From the NCBI GenBank assembly GCA_030447505.1, contig JAUJOT010000001.1, positions 600,295-664,294 on the forward strand: 64,000 nt of DNA. Direction: 5' to 3'. Below, piece by piece: positions 17,286 to 26,667 of this stretch. Numbering within the stretch: position 1 is the stretch's first letter; each line of letters begins with the position of its first letter. Source of the DNA: Solirubrobacteraceae bacterium (GTDB lineage Bacteria > Actinomycetota > Thermoleophilia > Solirubrobacterales > Solirubrobacteraceae). A program made the translations under genes and the position numbers. The notes below the pieces were generated by a model. The model was not told the DNA's origin, did no database searches, and was given only the letters and a program-made list of their open reading frames with translations.

Positions 17286-17944
17286 CGCGCGGCGCAGCGC
17301 TCCTGCGCGTCGCGTCGCTGGCAACGGCCGTCGCGATCGTGTTCGTCTTCGTCGCCTCGAGCGGCTCGCTGTCCTCGGAGCGGGTGCGTGACGCGGTCGA
17401 CCCGCTCGGCGCCGCCGCGGTGCCCGCCTTCATCGCCGTCAGCGCGCTGCTGACCTGCGCGCTCTTCCCCGGCCCGCTGCTGGCGGGCGCGAGCGGCCTG
17501 CTGTTCGGCACCGCGCTCGGCACGCCGGTGTCGATCACCGCGGCGACGCTCGGCGCGGTGCTCGCGTTCAGCATCGCGCGCTTCGTCGCACACGACGCGG
17601 TCGAGGCGCTCGCGGGCAGGCGCCTGCGCCCGCTGCAGGAGTGGATCGAGCGGCGCGGCTTCTGGGCGGTCCTGTACGCGCGGATCGCGCCCGGCGTGCC
17701 GTACTCGCTCGTCAACTATGCCGCCGGGCTGACGCACGTGGGCCTGCCGGCGTTCGCGTCGGCGACGGCGATCGGCGTCGCGCCGCGCGCGTTCGCCTAC
17801 ACGGCGCTCGGCGGATCGCTCGACGACCTCACGTCGCCGGAGGCGATCATCGCGATCGTCGCGCTCGTGCTGATGGCGCTGACGGGGCTCGTGCTGCTGC
17901 GCGGCGAGCGCGACCGCCACCGCGCCCGCCCCAGCTCCGCCTGA
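17282..17944 (+). CDS. TVP38/TMEM64 (VTT/DedA-like) membrane protein
   Basis: 220 residues with about five to six hydrophobic helices. The conserved VTT core reads CALFPGPLLAGASGLLFG, followed later by RIAPGVPYSLVNYAAGL, the F..R..P..P...N..AG signature. VTT proteins are implicated in lipid scrambling and carrier-lipid recycling at the plasma membrane. The GTG start overlaps the TGA of the ABC1 kinase gene (GTGA), so translation is coupled. It converges on pyruvate kinase with only 4 bp between stops, leaving no room for a separate terminator. Confidence 0.82.
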   Translation: MTRGAALLRVASLATAVAIVFVFVASSGSLSSERVRDAVDPLGAAAVPAFIAVSALLTCALFPGPLLAGASGLLFGTALGTPVSITAATLGAVLAFSIARFVAHDAVEALAGRRLRPLQEWIERRGFWAVLYARIAPGVPYSLVNYAAGLTHVGLPAFASATAIGVAPRAFAYTALGGSLDDLTSPEAIIAIVALVLMALTGLVLLRGERDRHRARPSSA

Positions 17945-17948
17945 CGGG

Positions 17949-19376
17949 CTACAGCTGCTGAACCTGCAAGAGCGAGGTCGAGCCGGGCGCACCGCTCGGC
18001 AGCCCTGCGGTGACGGCGACGCGCTGCCCGGCCGTCAGCCAGCCGAGCTCGATGACGCGCCGGCAGGCGTCGAGCACGAGCTCCTCGGTGACCCTGTGCT
18101 TGCGCAGGAACGCGGCCCGCACGCCCCACATCAGGCCGCAGCGCCGGACGGTCTCGCGGCCCGGTGAGAGCGCGTAGATCGGCACCGTCGGGCGGTGCGC
18201 TGAGACCAGGCGCGCCGAGCGGCCGGACAGCGTCGGCACGACGATCGCGTCGAGCTCGAGCTCGCGCGCCGCCATGCAGACCGCGTAGGCGACGGTGTAG
18301 GACGGGTCGCGCGCGTCGCGGTGCACGCGGCTCTCGTTCCAGCGCCGGTAGGGCGCCGCCGTCTCCGTCGACGTCGCGATCGCGGCCATCATCGCGATCG
18401 TCTCGACGGGGTAGGCGCCGATCGCCGTCTCCTGGGAGAGCATCACGGCGTCGGTGCCGTCGAGGATCGCGTTGGCGACGTCGGCGACCTCGGCGCGCGT
18501 CGGTCGCGTCGAGGCGACCATCGAGTCGAGCATCTGCGTCGCGGTGATCGACGGGCGCGCAAGCCGTCCGGCGCATGCGAGCAGCTGCTTCTGGACGATC
18601 GGCACGGTCTCGATCGGCAGCTCGATCCCGAGGTCGCCGCGCGCGACCATCACGCAGTCCGCGGCGCGGATGATCTCCTCTGCGCGCTCGACGGCCTGCG
18701 GCTTCTCGATCTTCGCGATCAGCGGTAGGCGCGTGCGCTCGCGCAGGAACGCGATGTCCTCGGGACCGCGCACGAACGACAGCGCGACGAGGTCGACGCC
18801 GATCTTCTCGCCGACCTCGAGGTGCGCGAGGTCCTCCATCGGGACCGTGCGCAGCTGGTCGAGCGGGCCCGGGATGTTGAGCCCCTGGCGGGACGCCACA
18901 GCGCCGCCGATCTCGACCTCGGCATTGATCTCCATCGCGTCGTCGTCGACCGCCTGCACGCGCAGCCGCACGGCCCCGTCGGCGAGGTACATGACGTCAC
19001 CCGGCGTCATCGCGCCGATCAGCTCGGGGCGCGCGACGAGCATCTGCGTCGCCGTTCCGAGCCCATCCTCGTCGCAGCGGAACACGACCTGGTCGCCGGG
19101 CTTGAGCTCGGCGATGTCGTCGACGAGCGGCCCGATCCGCAGCTTCGGCCCCGGCAGGTCCTGCAGGACGGCGACCGGTCGACCCGCGCGGCCCGCCGCC
19201 TGGCGCACGCGCTGAGCCGTCTCGGCATGCTCCTCGGGGGTGCCGTGCGAGAAGTTCAGGCGCGCCACGTCCATCCCCGCCGCGACCATCCGCACGAGCG
19301 TCTCAGGATCGCGCGACGCGGGGCCGATCGTCGCGACGATCTTCGTGTGGCGCTGCACGGCCTGCACGGTATCCAT
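17949..19376 (-). CDS. pyk: Pyruvate kinase
   Basis: 475 residues, standard for bacterial PK. It makes pyruvate and ATP from phosphoenolpyruvate in the cytosol. Visible signatures are TKIVATIGPASRD, MDVARLNFSHG, the active-site lysine motif PLIAKIEKPQAVE, MVARGDLGIELP and SITATQMLDSM. MLSQETAIGAYP has Gln where MLSGET is usual. The C-terminal effector domain is complete. The first codons are slightly uncertain: the ATG at 19376 gives MDTVQAVQRHTKI and a later GTG is also possible. No obvious promoter box lies directly upstream, so it may have an ordinary leader. Confidence 0.95.
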   Translation of the reverse strand: MDTVQAVQRHTKIVATIGPASRDPETLVRMVAAGMDVARLNFSHGTPEEHAETAQRVRQAAGRAGRPVAVLQDLPGPKLRIGPLVDDIAELKPGDQVVFRCDEDGLGTATQMLVARPELIGAMTPGDVMYLADGAVRLRVQAVDDDAMEINAEVEIGGAVASRQGLNIPGPLDQLRTVPMEDLAHLEVGEKIGVDLVALSFVRGPEDIAFLRERTRLPLIAKIEKPQAVERAEEIIRAADCVMVARGDLGIELPIETVPIVQKQLLACAGRLARPSITATQMLDSMVASTRPTRAEVADVANAILDGTDAVMLSQETAIGAYPVETIAMMAAIATSTETAAPYRRWNESRVHRDARDPSYTVAYAVCMAARELELDAIVVPTLSGRSARLVSAHRPTVPIYALSPGRETVRRCGLMWGVRAAFLRKHRVTEELVLDACRRVIELGWLTAGQRVAVTAGLPSGAPGSTSLLQVQQL

Positions 19377-19419
19377 CCCGCCCGCCCTGGCTGCGTCGCC
19401 GTTGCTCGTCCGCTGCGTA

Positions 19420-21024
19420 CTAGCGGCGGAGCCTGATGCGTTGCAGCTCGAGCCGGTAGGCCGCGTTGAGCGTCCCCCGCGGGTCGTTTCCGACCCGGAT
19501 CACGACGTAGAAGCGGCGCGCGCTGCGCCCACGGTTCGTGATCTTCACGCTGTCGGTCCTCCTCGTGGCGCGCCGCGAGCGGGCGAGGATCTTCGAACTG
19601 TCGAAGACCGACTTCGCGTTCGAGCGGTAGATGTAGAGGTCGGGGTTGCCGAACCTCGCGCGCAGGCGGACGCGAGCGCGCGACCGTGCGGGCAGGCGGA
19701 TGCGGTAGACGTCGATCGGGTCCTCGACGCGGTCGGCGGTCCCGTTCAGCGAGCGCCTGCCCGAGCCCTTCCAGATGTACGGGTCGGGCTTGGCGAAGAC
19801 GGAGCCGTCGATGAACGAGATGCCGTCGTTGGGCTCGAGCACGTCGGGCTCGGGCGTCGGCTGCGCGAGTGCGCCGGCCATCTGGATCAGGCCGAAGCCG
19901 GATGCCGGGTCGTAGCCCTGTGTCGCGACGTCGCGCGCCGAGCGGCGCAGGACGTCGGAGATCTGTCCGTTGGAGAGGGCGGGGCGCGCGGTCGCAAGCC
20001 AGGCGGCCGCGCCGGAGACGATCGGCGCCGCGAAGCTCGTGCCGTTGGCGAGCGTGACGCCGTCGATCGCGCCGTCCTCGCCGTCGAACGCGGCGGGAAT
20101 CGCGAGCGGGATGCCGACGCCGGGCGCCGCGACGTCGACGGCGGTGTTCTCGCTGCTGAACCCGGACGGCGCGAGGTTGCGATCCAGGGCCGCGACCGAC
20201 AGGACGTGCGGATAGGCGGCGGGATAGATCACCGGGTTGCCCGCCGCGAACTCGTTGCCCGCCGCGGCGACGACGAGGCTGCCGGCCGCGTAGGCGACCT
20301 GGACCGTGGCCAAGAGCGATGCGCAGTGGCTCGCGGAGCCAAAGCTCAGGTTGATGATCTTCGCGCGGGCGCGGGTGGCGGCGATGACGCCGTCCGCCGC
20401 GTCGGCGCAGCTGATCTCGAGCGGCAGGCCAACCGACAGGACAAGTGCCGAGGGAAAGATCCCGACGGCGCCGGAGCCGTTGAATGCGCCGGCGGCGGCG
20501 GAGGCGACCATCGTGCCGTGCGGTCCGAGCACCGGGCCCGGGTTGAGCTGGCGCGCGTTCGCGGCGAGGTCGGGATGCGACACGTCGACGAGGTCGTCGA
20601 CGACCGCGATCGCCACCCTGCCGGGGGTCGGCGGCACGAGACCGGGCGCGACGATGTAGCCCCGCGAGTAGCCGTTGGGCGCGGCGTCGAAGGCGCTCGC
20701 GCGGCGCAGCGGTGCGTTGGGCTCGGCATAGCGCAGTCCGCCGACGCGGCGCAGGGCGGCGGCGAACGCGCGGGCGCGAGGCCGCGCGACCTTGTAGACG
20801 TCGCCGACGCGCAGCTTCGTCGCGCCGAAGCGGCGCCTGATCGCGTCAGCCCCGCGCGTGCCCGGCTCGGCTGCGATCAGCCATGTCGCGGGCTCGGCGG
20901 ACGCGGCGGAAGCGCCCGCGCCCGCCGACGGCAGGCGCATCGGACGCTCCTCGTAGGCTTGCGCCGGAGCGACCGCGATCGCGGCGAAGACCGCCAGCGC
21001 GGCACAGACGGCGCAGAGCCTCAT
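19420..21024 (-). CDS. Secreted subtilisin-family serine protease (S8) with C-terminal beta domain
   Basis: 534 residues. The N-terminus has a signal peptide (about 1-23, ending APAQA). An inhibitor-like propeptide (about 45-105) is followed by the S8 domain with catalytic D143 (AVVDDLVD), H169 (GPHGTMVAS), oxyanion N257 (AAAGNE) and S330 (NGTSFAAP). Residues about 385-530 form a beta-rich domain resembling a bacterial pre-peptidase C-terminal domain (DPIDVYRIRLPARSRARVRL). It probably degrades extracellular protein. DD replaces the more common DTG after the catalytic Asp. The ATG has TACAGT nine bases upstream, so even this secreted protein appears nearly leaderless. Confidence 0.88.
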   Translation of the reverse strand: MRLCAVCAALAVFAAIAVAPAQAYEERPMRLPSAGAGASAASAEPATWLIAAEPGTRGADAIRRRFGATKLRVGDVYKVARPRARAFAAALRRVGGLRYAEPNAPLRRASAFDAAPNGYSRGYIVAPGLVPPTPGRVAIAVVDDLVDVSHPDLAANARQLNPGPVLGPHGTMVASAAAGAFNGSGAVGIFPSALVLSVGLPLEISCADAADGVIAATRARAKIINLSFGSASHCASLLATVQVAYAAGSLVVAAAGNEFAAGNPVIYPAAYPHVLSVAALDRNLAPSGFSSENTAVDVAAPGVGIPLAIPAAFDGEDGAIDGVTLANGTSFAAPIVSGAAAWLATARPALSNGQISDVLRRSARDVATQGYDPASGFGLIQMAGALAQPTPEPDVLEPNDGISFIDGSVFAKPDPYIWKGSGRRSLNGTADRVEDPIDVYRIRLPARSRARVRLRARFGNPDLYIYRSNAKSVFDSSKILARSRRATRRTDSVKITNRGRSARRFYVVIRVGNDPRGTLNAAYRLELQRIRLRR

Positions 21025-21033
21025 CGGCGCCGA

Positions 21034-21039
21034 ACTGTA
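21034..21039 (-). promoter_or_regulatory. -10 box TACAGT for the S8 protease gene
   Basis: TACAGT on the minus strand precedes the ATG at 21024 by nine bases, leaving room for a leader of at most about two bases. Confidence 0.4.
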
Positions 21040-21084
21040 CGTAGCAGGCGCGCCGATTCATAGAAAGCGGTCTACGCAGGCAGA

Positions 21085-22167
21085 TCACAGTGCAAAGCGG
21101 CCGTCCTGGATGACCGTCTCGCCGTCTGCCGTCAGCCGCCCGCCGGCGCGCAGGTCGCAGATCAGATCCCAGTGCAGGGCCGACTCGTTCTTGCCGCCGG
21201 TCTCGGGATACGAGCGGCCGAGCGCGAGGTGCACGGTCCCGCCGATCTTCTCGTCGAACAGCGTCGCGCCGATCGCGCGGTCGATGCCGAAGTTCGTGCC
21301 GATCCCGATCTCGCCGAGGCGGCGCGCGCCCTCGTCGGTCGCCAGCGCGCGCTGCAGGTAGTCATCCCCGCGCTCGGCGGCGGCGGCCACGACGAGCCCC
21401 TCGTGCAACTCGAGGTCGACGCCCGCGACGTCGACGCCGGCCGGCGAGGACGGCACGCCGAAGCGGATGCGCCCGTTCGCGCTCGTCTCGTGCGGACCGG
21501 TGAAGACCTCGCCGCTTGGCATGTTGCGCCTGCCGTCGGAGTTCACCCACGTGCGCCCCTTGACGGTCAGCGTCACGTCGGTGCCGGGAGCCTCGATGCG
21601 CAGCTCGCTCGCGCCCTTCAGGCGCTTGATCAGGCCGTCCTGGAAGGCGCGCAGCTCACCCCACGACCTGACCGGGTCAGGCTGGTCGAGAAACAGCGCG
21701 CGCTGCACGAATGCCTCGAAGTCGGCCAGGCTCATGCCCGCCTGCTGGGCGCCGGCCTGCGTCGGCCACAGCGTCGAGCACCAGCGCTTGCGCAGCGTCT
21801 GCTCGCGCAGCGGCCGCCGCGCGCGCGCCGCGCGCGCCAGGCGCTCCGGGTCGATTCCCGCCAGCGCGCGCGTGTTCTCCGGCGCCTGGATGCCGAGCTG
21901 CGCGTGCGCCTTCTTGGCCTCGGCGAAGGCGACCTCCGAGCAGCGGTCGAGCTGGCGATCGCGCGCGTGGCGGTAGAACTCGGCCGTCGCGCCGGGCAGC
22001 TCGACGCGCAGCAGCGGCCACGCGTCGCGCTCGAGGATCGCGCGCTGGCACTCGAGCAGCAGCGGTGCGGCGAGCGCCGTCGAGCGCACGACCACCTCCT
22101 GGCCGGCCTGCACGTCGAGGCAGTAGCCCGCCAGCAGGTCGGCGAAGCGCGCGGCGTCGAGCGGCAC
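21085..22167 (-). CDS. M29-family aminopeptidase
   Basis: 360 residues, within the range of thermophilic-type M29 aminopeptidases (AmpS, aminopeptidase T). The conserved NMPSGEVFTGPHETSANG block supplies a metal-binding Glu. Other conserved pieces are HEGLVV, a GTNFGIDRAIGATLFDEK segment with a conserved Glu, and the C-terminal ALHWDLICDLR with metal-binding His and Asp. It releases N-terminal amino acids using two metal ions. The start lies 13 bp after the upstream aminotransferase stop, so the pair is an operon. It runs toward the protease gene, and both may serve peptide use. Confidence 0.88.
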   Translation of the reverse strand: MPLDAARFADLLAGYCLDVQAGQEVVVRSTALAAPLLLECQRAILERDAWPLLRVELPGATAEFYRHARDRQLDRCSEVAFAEAKKAHAQLGIQAPENTRALAGIDPERLARAARARRPLREQTLRKRWCSTLWPTQAGAQQAGMSLADFEAFVQRALFLDQPDPVRSWGELRAFQDGLIKRLKGASELRIEAPGTDVTLTVKGRTWVNSDGRRNMPSGEVFTGPHETSANGRIRFGVPSSPAGVDVAGVDLELHEGLVVAAAAERGDDYLQRALATDEGARRLGEIGIGTNFGIDRAIGATLFDEKIGGTVHLALGRSYPETGGKNESALHWDLICDLRAGGRLTADGETVIQDGRFAL

Positions 22168-22180
22168 GTCGTCGGCGCGC

Positions 22181-23368
22181 CTAGGCGCGCCAGCCCTCGT
22201 GCAGCGCGGCGAGCGGCTCGCTCGGATCGGCGTGCAGCAGCGTCGCGAGCGCCGCGACGAGCTGCTCCTGCGGCTCGCGCTTGGCGCCCGCGCCCATCAC
22301 GCCGATCCGCCACAGCCTGCCGGTCAGCGGCCCGAGCCCGCCGGAGATCTCGATCCCGTGGTCGACGAGCAGGCCGCGCCGCACCGCCGCCTCGTCGACG
22401 CCGGCTGGGGGCGTCACCGCGAGCAGCGGGTGCAGCTGCTCGCCGTCGGGCGCGAGCCGCTCGCAGCCGAACACGGCAAGCGCGTCGCGCAGCGCGTGGT
22501 GCGCGCGTCGGTGGCGCTCCCAGCTCGTCGCCAGCCACTCCTCGCCGACTGCGATCCGCAGCGCCTCACGCAGCGCGTAGACCATGTTGATCGGCGCGGT
22601 GTGGTGATACGTGCGGCCGCTCGTCGGCCCCGGGCTCCAGTAGTCGAGCACGAGCGAGAGGTCGAAGTACCACGAGCGGCCGGGCCTGTCGCGGCGGCGC
22701 AGCTTGTCCAGCGCGCGCTCGCCGGCGGTGAAGGGGGCGAGCCCGGGCGGGCAGTTCAGGCACTTCTGCGTCCCGGAGAAGGCCGCGTCGACGCCGTCCT
22801 CGTCGAGTCGCAGCGGATGGCCGCCGAGCGACGTGACGCAGTCCAGCAGCAGCAGCGCGTCGTGCTCGCGACACCAGTCGGCCAGGCCGCCGAGCGGCTG
22901 CGCGACGCCGGTCGACGTCTCGCCGTGCACGACGAAGATCGCATCCGTGCGCCCGCCTGCGGCGGCCTCGAGGAGCTGCTCGGTGGCGATCGCGCGCCCC
23001 CAGTCGGCCCTGACCTGCACGACGTCGGCGCCGGCGCGCTGCAGCTCGTCGGCGATGCGCACGCCGAACAGCCCGTTGACGCCGCAGACGATCCGGTCGC
23101 CGGGATCGACGAAGTTCGCGACGAGCGCCTCCATGCCCGCGCTGCCGGTGCCGGAGATCGGCAGCGTCGCGAGGTTCTCGGTCTGGAAGGCCTCGCGCAG
23201 CAGCGCGATCGTCTCGCCCATGACGGCGGCGAAGGCGGGGTCCATGTGGCCGATCGTGGGCTGCGCGAGCGCGGCGAGCACGCGCGGCGGGACGGGGCTC
23301 GGACCCGAGCCGAGCAGCAGCCGCTGCGGGATCGCCGTCGCGGCCTCGGTGTCGATGCCCGTACTCAC
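22181..23368 (-). CDS. Class V aminotransferase (alanine-glyoxylate/serine-pyruvate type)
   Basis: 395 residues. The PLP-binding lysine is K202 in SGTQKCLNCPPGLAP, with DCVTSLGG holding the ring-stacking Asp. GSGPSPVPPRVLAAL at the N-terminus and ISGTGSAGMEALVANF are typical of alanine-glyoxylate aminotransferases. It moves amino groups between alanine or serine and glyoxylate or hydroxypyruvate; the exact pair cannot be read from sequence. The start is a GTG (23368). There is no clear Shine-Dalgarno. It is the first gene of the operon with the M29 aminopeptidase. Confidence 0.87.
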   Translation of the reverse strand: MSTGIDTEAATAIPQRLLLGSGPSPVPPRVLAALAQPTIGHMDPAFAAVMGETIALLREAFQTENLATLPISGTGSAGMEALVANFVDPGDRIVCGVNGLFGVRIADELQRAGADVVQVRADWGRAIATEQLLEAAAGGRTDAIFVVHGETSTGVAQPLGGLADWCREHDALLLLDCVTSLGGHPLRLDEDGVDAAFSGTQKCLNCPPGLAPFTAGERALDKLRRRDRPGRSWYFDLSLVLDYWSPGPTSGRTYHHTAPINMVYALREALRIAVGEEWLATSWERHRRAHHALRDALAVFGCERLAPDGEQLHPLLAVTPPAGVDEAAVRRGLLVDHGIEISGGLGPLTGRLWRIGVMGAGAKREPQEQLVAALATLLHADPSEPLAALHEGWRA

Positions 23369-23431
23369 GGCTGCGACCGCGCGCGTCTGCTCGTCGGGTT
23401 GCTGATCGCGCAGATCATCGCGTGCTCCTCG

Positions 23432-23782
23432 CTACGGGGCCTCGACGTCGGGGAAGTTCGTCGCGACGTGCTCGCGCAGGACGTCGCGGATCCAGCGCTT
23501 CTCGTCGGCCGACGCGATCCGGTAGCGCTCCAGCAGCTCCTTCTGGCCCTCGGTCGGGACGTCGAAGATCGTCCAGCGCTCGACGAGCCGCTCGAAGAGG
23601 AACTCCACCGCGCGGTGCCATGAGTCGTCGGTCGTCCGGCGCTGGTCGTGCAGCGTCGAGGCGTACTTGCGCCGCGTCAGAGCCGACATCGAGCCTCGCA
23701 GCGTGAGGACGTTTCCGTCCGCGTCGCGGTAGTCCGTCGGGGCCGCCGAGATGCGTCCCGCTCCGCGGTTGCGCTTGCCCAT
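23432..23782 (-). CDS. Conserved hypothetical protein, unknown function
   Basis: 116 residues, starting MGKRNRGAGRISAAPTDYRD. It is hydrophilic and helical, with DADGNVLTLRGSMS and ERWTIFDVPTEGQKELLERY as its most structured parts. I do not recognise a named family. The ATG at 23782 is supported by a strong GGAGG Shine-Dalgarno seven bases upstream. TAGGGT lies ten bases upstream and overlaps the promoter of the divergent MBL gene. A longer frame to 23971 runs through that gene and is rejected. Confidence 0.6.
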   Translation of the reverse strand: MGKRNRGAGRISAAPTDYRDADGNVLTLRGSMSALTRRKYASTLHDQRRTTDDSWHRAVEFLFERLVERWTIFDVPTEGQKELLERYRIASADEKRWIRDVLREHVATNFPDVEAP

Positions 23783-23792
23783 CTCGCCTCCA

Positions 23793-23802
23793 ACCCTATC
23801 GT
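23793..23802. promoter_or_regulatory. Bidirectional promoter element in a 27-bp divergent gap
   Basis: Only 27 bp separate the ATG at 23782 (minus) from the ATG at 23810 (plus). TATCGT (23797-23802) lies seven bases before the plus-strand start. The overlapping TAGGGT on the minus strand lies ten bases before the other start, with GGAGG in between. One -10 region appears to serve both genes. Confidence 0.45.
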
Positions 23803-23809
23803 CCGCCCC

Positions 23810-24808
23810 ATGTCGTCCTCGACGAGGCGCCGCGAGCTCGGCCGCGGCGAGCGGATCCTGCCGGGCGTCTGGCGCCTGCGCCTGCCGCTGCCGTGGCCCG
23901 GCATCCCGCACTGCAACGCGTGGGCGGTCGCGGCGGGTGACGGCGTCGTGCTGTTCGACTGCGGATTGCACGAGCCCGGATCACTCGCACAGCTCGAGCG
24001 CGCGATGGCGCAGTGCGACCTGCGCCTCGAGCACGTGCGGCTGCTCGTCTGCACGCACGCGCACGCCGACCACTACGGACAGGCGGCGAGCGTCATCGAC
24101 GCCGGCGGCTGCGAGCTGTGGATGCACCCCGAGGACGCGCACATGCGCGCCGCGATCGACAACCCCGACGCGGTCCACGCGCGGCGCCTGGAGGTCGCGC
24201 TGCAGAGCGGCGTGCCGCTGGCGCCGCTGAAGGAATGGTCGCGATCCGCGCGCGAGCGAGGCAGCGGAGTGGCGCGGCTCGTCGAGCCCGACGGCGAGCT
24301 CGTCGAGGGCGTCGTGGTCGAGACCGACCTCGGCCCGTGGATCGTCCTCGAGACGCCGGGCCACGCACCGTCGCACGTCTGCCTGCATCAGCCCGACCGC
24401 CGTCTGCTGCTCTCCGGCGACCACCTGCTCGGGCGGGTGTCGCTGTACTTCGACTTCGGCTGGACAGCGGACCCCGTCGGCGAGTTCCTGGCGTCGCTGG
24501 ACAAGGTCGCGGCACTGGACGCGCGCCTCTGCCTCGCCGGGCATGCGCGCACGTTCACCGACGTCGAGGCACACATCGAGGCCAATCGGGCGCTCGTCTG
24601 CGAGCGGCTCGAGCGCGTTCTGCGCGCCGTCGCAGAGCACGGCCCGATCACGGCGTACGACGTCGTGCCGCTGCTCTACGGCCAGCAGCTCACGCAGCTG
24701 ACGGCCGGCTGGTGGCTGCCCGAGACGCTGTCCTACCTGCGCCGGCTGGAGGTCGTCGGCGCTGTCCGGCGTGCCGGTGAGGAGCCGGAGCGGTGGCTGG
24801 CGGCCTGA
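23810..24808 (+). CDS. MBL-fold metallo-hydrolase with C-terminal winged-helix-like domain
   Basis: 332 residues. Zinc ligands lie in CTHAHADHYGQAASV (about 82-96), in ETPGHAPSHVCLH, in LLSGDHLL and in CLAGHARTFTDVEAHI. The C-terminal 70 residues (RVLRAVAEHGPITAYDVVPL, then LPETLSYLRRLEVVGAVRR) look like the winged-helix extension of the LACTB2-like MBL group. Such enzymes are often called hydroxyacylglutathione hydrolase-like, but the substrate is unknown. The start is chosen from TATCGT plus seven bases. The upstream extension to 23648 overlaps the divergent gene and is rejected. Confidence 0.78.
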   Translation: MSSSTRRRELGRGERILPGVWRLRLPLPWPGIPHCNAWAVAAGDGVVLFDCGLHEPGSLAQLERAMAQCDLRLEHVRLLVCTHAHADHYGQAASVIDAGGCELWMHPEDAHMRAAIDNPDAVHARRLEVALQSGVPLAPLKEWSRSARERGSGVARLVEPDGELVEGVVVETDLGPWIVLETPGHAPSHVCLHQPDRRLLLSGDHLLGRVSLYFDFGWTADPVGEFLASLDKVAALDARLCLAGHARTFTDVEAHIEANRALVCERLERVLRAVAEHGPITAYDVVPLLYGQQLTQLTAGWWLPETLSYLRRLEVVGAVRRAGEEPERWLAA

Positions 24809-24858
24809 CCCGCTCGCGAGCAGGATCTCTGCGCGAGAACACCGGGGCAGCCCAGCGC

Positions 24859-26667
24859 TCACTCGGGCAGCAGCAGCCCGAGGATCCCGAGCGCGCCGCC
24901 CGCCCGCAGGCCGAACTTCAGCGCTCCGGCCTCGACGGCGCTCAGCGCGCCCTCCTTCTGCGCGCGGTCGACGCCGGCGACGAACGCGTCGGCGAACTCG
25001 TCTTCGGAGACGCCGGCCGGGCGCCTGCGCTCGAGCAGCGTGCGCAGCAGGCGCTCGCGCGACGAGCCGAGCTCGCAGGCCGCGCCGTCCAGCGTGGCGA
25101 GCGCCGCCCGCTGCGTTCGCTCGACGCCCGCCGGATGCGCGCGCTGCGCGCATGGGTCGGCGACCGCTCGCGGCCCGAAGTCGGCGCCGCCGAGCGCCAG
25201 GTAGACGGCGGCGAGCAGCGCGGCCGCGGCGGCGGCGCCCGGCACGGCGACGGCGAGCCGTGGCACGGTGCTGCCGTTCGACAAGGGCGAGCCGGCCGCC
25301 CCTCGCGCCGCCGCCGCGGCCGCGAACGCCGCCGCCGCGGCCAGCAGCGCGAGCAGCGCCGCGGCGAGGAACGAGCGCCTGAAGGCCTGCGTCGCGCCGC
25401 GGTCGAGCTCCTGCTCGAGGTCGTCGCGCAGCGCCGCGAGCGCCGGCCGCTCGTCGGCATCGACGTCGAGGCCGCGAAATGCCCCCTCGATGTCGGGCAG
25501 CTGCTCGCCATCGGCCGCGCTGATCTGCGCGTTCAGCCTGCGCGCCAGCGCGATCTTCGCCTCGAGCGACAGCGGCGCGTCGAGCACGTGCGCAAGCCCG
25601 GCGCGCTCCGTCGGCGCCCGCACCGCTTCGAGGTCGGCGGTGAAGATCGGCGTGAGCAGCAGCAGCCCGACGACGATGCCCGCGTGGCGCGCAGCGACGG
25701 TCCACGCCGCGGGGCCGGCAACCGCGCCGTCGTCGCCGATGCTGGCCCCGATCAGCGTGGCGAGCGCGAGACCGAGCCCGGCGCCGATCGCAAGCTGCGG
25801 CACGAGCGTCCAGTACGCGTTCGCGCCCGGCATCAGACCGAGCGCCGCGAGTCCGCCCGCGACGAGCAGCGACCCCGCGATCGCCGGCACGAGCCCCTGG
25901 CGCCCGCGCGCCCAGCGGCCGGCGACCAGCGCCGCGAGCGGCATCACCGTCACCGTCAGCGCCGCGACGGCGGGCGTGTTGCCCCAGCCCTCGATCAGCA
26001 GGATCACGAGCAAGAAGAGCGCCGCCGACAGCGCCGCGCTCGCGAGCGCCAGGGCGACCAGCGGCGACAGCGACGGCCGCCGCATCTGGCTCGTGACGTT
26101 CGCGCGTGCGGACTCCGGCGCCGCCGCTGCGCGCGCCCCGGCGAGCGCGACCAGCGCCACCGGCGCCTGCAGCGCGAACATCGCCTCCCATGACAGCGAC
26201 TCCGTCAGGAATCCGCCGACCGCCGGGCCGACCGCCGCGCCGAGCACGCCCGCGGTCGCCCACAGCGACACGGCGCGTCCGCGTCCCGTCGACATCAAGA
26301 GCAGCTCGAGGGCGGCGGCCAGCGCGACCGCTCCGAACAGCCCCTGCGCGGCCCGCGCCGCGATCAGAGCGCCGAGCGACGGCGCGATCGCGCATGCCAC
26401 ACCCGCTGTCGCGAACAGCAGCATCGCGAGCGTGAATGCCCCGCCGGGCCGCCCGCGCGCGAGCCGCGCGCCCGACACGGCAGCGACCGCGAGCGCGAGG
26501 TTGAACGAGATCAGCACCCACGCGACGGCGGTCACCGACGCGTCGAAGTCGCGCAGGATCGCCGGCAGGCCGAGCGTGACGATCGAGGAGTCCGACAGGA
26601 TCAGCCCGACCGCGAGGGCGAGCAGAAGCTGCTGCGGCCGGCCGGCGCGCTGCGGGGCGCTCGTCAC
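24859..26667 (-). CDS. MFS transporter, drug/proton antiporter (DHA2-like) with long C-terminal extension
   Basis: 602 residues from GTG. The first 440 residues hold about twelve hydrophobic helices with signature ARLARGRPGGAFTLAM (the MFS loop 2-3 motif) and an ALEL..RGRA..LW motif, as in EmrB/QacA-type exporters. After the ILLTPIFTADLEAVR helix comes a hydrophilic loop (about 385-440), then two more helices and an acidic/helical C-terminal domain of about 110 residues that is unusual for the family. Substrates are unknown. The GTG overlaps the TGA of the upstream 93-residue gene (GTGA), so the two are coupled. The end region is Ala-rich but in a consistent frame. Confidence 0.8.
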   Translation of the reverse strand: MTSAPQRAGRPQQLLLALAVGLILSDSSIVTLGLPAILRDFDASVTAVAWVLISFNLALAVAAVSGARLARGRPGGAFTLAMLLFATAGVACAIAPSLGALIAARAAQGLFGAVALAAALELLLMSTGRGRAVSLWATAGVLGAAVGPAVGGFLTESLSWEAMFALQAPVALVALAGARAAAAPESARANVTSQMRRPSLSPLVALALASAALSAALFLLVILLIEGWGNTPAVAALTVTVMPLAALVAGRWARGRQGLVPAIAGSLLVAGGLAALGLMPGANAYWTLVPQLAIGAGLGLALATLIGASIGDDGAVAGPAAWTVAARHAGIVVGLLLLTPIFTADLEAVRAPTERAGLAHVLDAPLSLEAKIALARRLNAQISAADGEQLPDIEGAFRGLDVDADERPALAALRDDLEQELDRGATQAFRRSFLAAALLALLAAAAAFAAAAAARGAAGSPLSNGSTVPRLAVAVPGAAAAAALLAAVYLALGGADFGPRAVADPCAQRAHPAGVERTQRAALATLDGAACELGSSRERLLRTLLERRRPAGVSEDEFADAFVAGVDRAQKEGALSAVEAGALKFGLRAGGALGILGLLLPE